Assembly: GCF_012349115.1 (NCBI RefSeq)
Contig: NZ_PQIG01000093.1
Location: forward strand, 1-64,000
Origin: Rhizobium ruizarguesonis
GTDB lineage: Bacteria > Pseudomonadota > Alphaproteobacteria > Rhizobiales > Rhizobiaceae
DNA length: 64,000 nucleotides
Direction: 5' to 3'
The notes beneath the pieces were generated by a model, which did no database searches, was not told the origin of the DNA, and was given only the letters and a program-made list of their open reading frames with translations. Position 1 is the stretch's first letter. Each line of letters starts with the position of its first letter. Below, piece after piece: positions 63,596 through 64,000 of this stretch. Made by a program: the position numbers and the translations under genes.

Positions 63596-63732
63596 CAAAC
63601 ATCGCTCTTCACACCAGTGCCAGTACATCCGTGGTCAAAAGTAGCCGAGCAATTTCGGCAGTCGCGAACACTCCCTTGGAGCGCTCACCAGCAACGCCGA
63701 TGACCGTGATATAGTGGACCACTACGTTCCTT
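63596..63732. other. Stretch between VOC relic and terminator
   Basis: A minus-strand frame ending at 63609 (containing YITVIGVAGERSKGVFATAE) stops 14 bp before the terminator. It may be the tail of a decayed gene; not called. Confidence 0.35.
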
Positions 63733-63905
63733 TCAAGGCTTCGGGCGACGGATGCTCTTCGCGATTTGGTGACTTGCGATGACGGTCGGCTTGAGGAAGC
63801 GGGAGAGTTCGAGCCGGCTGTGGCCATCCGGTGCGCGCATCAAAAATATAGCTCTGGTTCAGGCATCTTCGCGATTGGGAATCCGCAACGTCCTGATCTG
63901 ATCCG
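63733..63905 (-). pseudogene. Degraded VOC/glyoxalase-fold gene fragment
   Basis: A minus-strand frame reads MRAPDGHSRLELSRFLKPTV, the conserved C-terminal block of small VOC proteins. The upstream part (VDVRSDGGGAFLVLADQIRT) lies in another frame. It runs toward the window edge, so the full gene cannot be judged. Confidence 0.5.
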
Positions 63906-64000
63906 CGAGAACGAGGAACGCCCCGCCACCGTCTGATCGGACATCGACTCCGCGCATCTCGCCATGTCGTCGATACTAGCTCGGCCGATTGAACCAGCGG

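Overview
The window looks like accessory-replicon or chromid DNA of a fast-growing Rhizobium (R. leguminosarum/etli type). The grounds are a GC-rich base composition with strong third-position GC, a complete agp/aga alpha-galactoside operon of the kind known from Sinorhizobium and Rhizobium, small rhizobial families (DUF982, DUF6894-like, PRC-barrel, BA14K-like tail), an EcfG-type stress promoter, and many LysR/AraC regulators. This placement is inference from gene content. I saw no rRNA, tRNA, CRISPR array or replication origin.

Layout. (1) 0.1-5.2 kb: a GcvT-fused FAD dehydrogenase, a three-gene operon led by an XRE regulator, and a winged-helix methyltransferase. (2) 5.25-16.27 kb: an 11-kb segment bounded by imperfect ~90-bp direct repeats. 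Each repeat carries the 3' end of the methyltransferase gene and the 3' end of the downstream araC-type gene, so the segment appears inserted between two once-adjacent convergent genes. It holds a DUF2147 protein, an IS481-type transposase remnant, a lipoprotein hydrolase, a DNA-binding/TPR regulator-like protein, two DUF1254/DUF1214 proteins, and a run of small envelope proteins ending in an ion-channel-like protein. (3) 16.3-26.5 kb: the alpha-galactoside locus: AraC activator, GH4 enzyme, five-part peptide-type ABC importer, second GH4 enzyme, then a strong terminator.

(4) 26.7-46.4 kb: an accessory region of small stress-type genes (DUF982, PRC-barrel, cupin, L,D-transpeptidase, Crp/Fnr regulator), Kup potassium transporter, a CHASE4-GGDEF-EAL protein and a class A penicillin-binding protein with a BA14K-like tail. 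It also carries several decaying genes: nuclease, SDR, BON, Cj0069-type and a frameshifted tandem paralogue. (5) 46.7-51.5 kb: SDR, two divergent AraC regulators, alpha/beta hydrolase, DUF1275 membrane protein. (6) 51.5-59.4 kb: a probable electrophile/aromatic detoxification locus. A LysR gene lies divergent to a six-gene operon (VOC dioxygenase, two YcaC-like hydrolases, XapX, YtcJ-like amidohydrolase, DoxX), and a glyoxalase-like secreted protein follows under a copy of the same dyad operator. (7) 59.8-64 kb: PAS-GGDEF cyclase, small conserved proteins, an SDR and a degraded VOC fragment at the edge.

The two things most worth following are the repeat-bounded envelope cassette (region 2) and the duplicated LysR-type operator that ties region 6 into one regulon.
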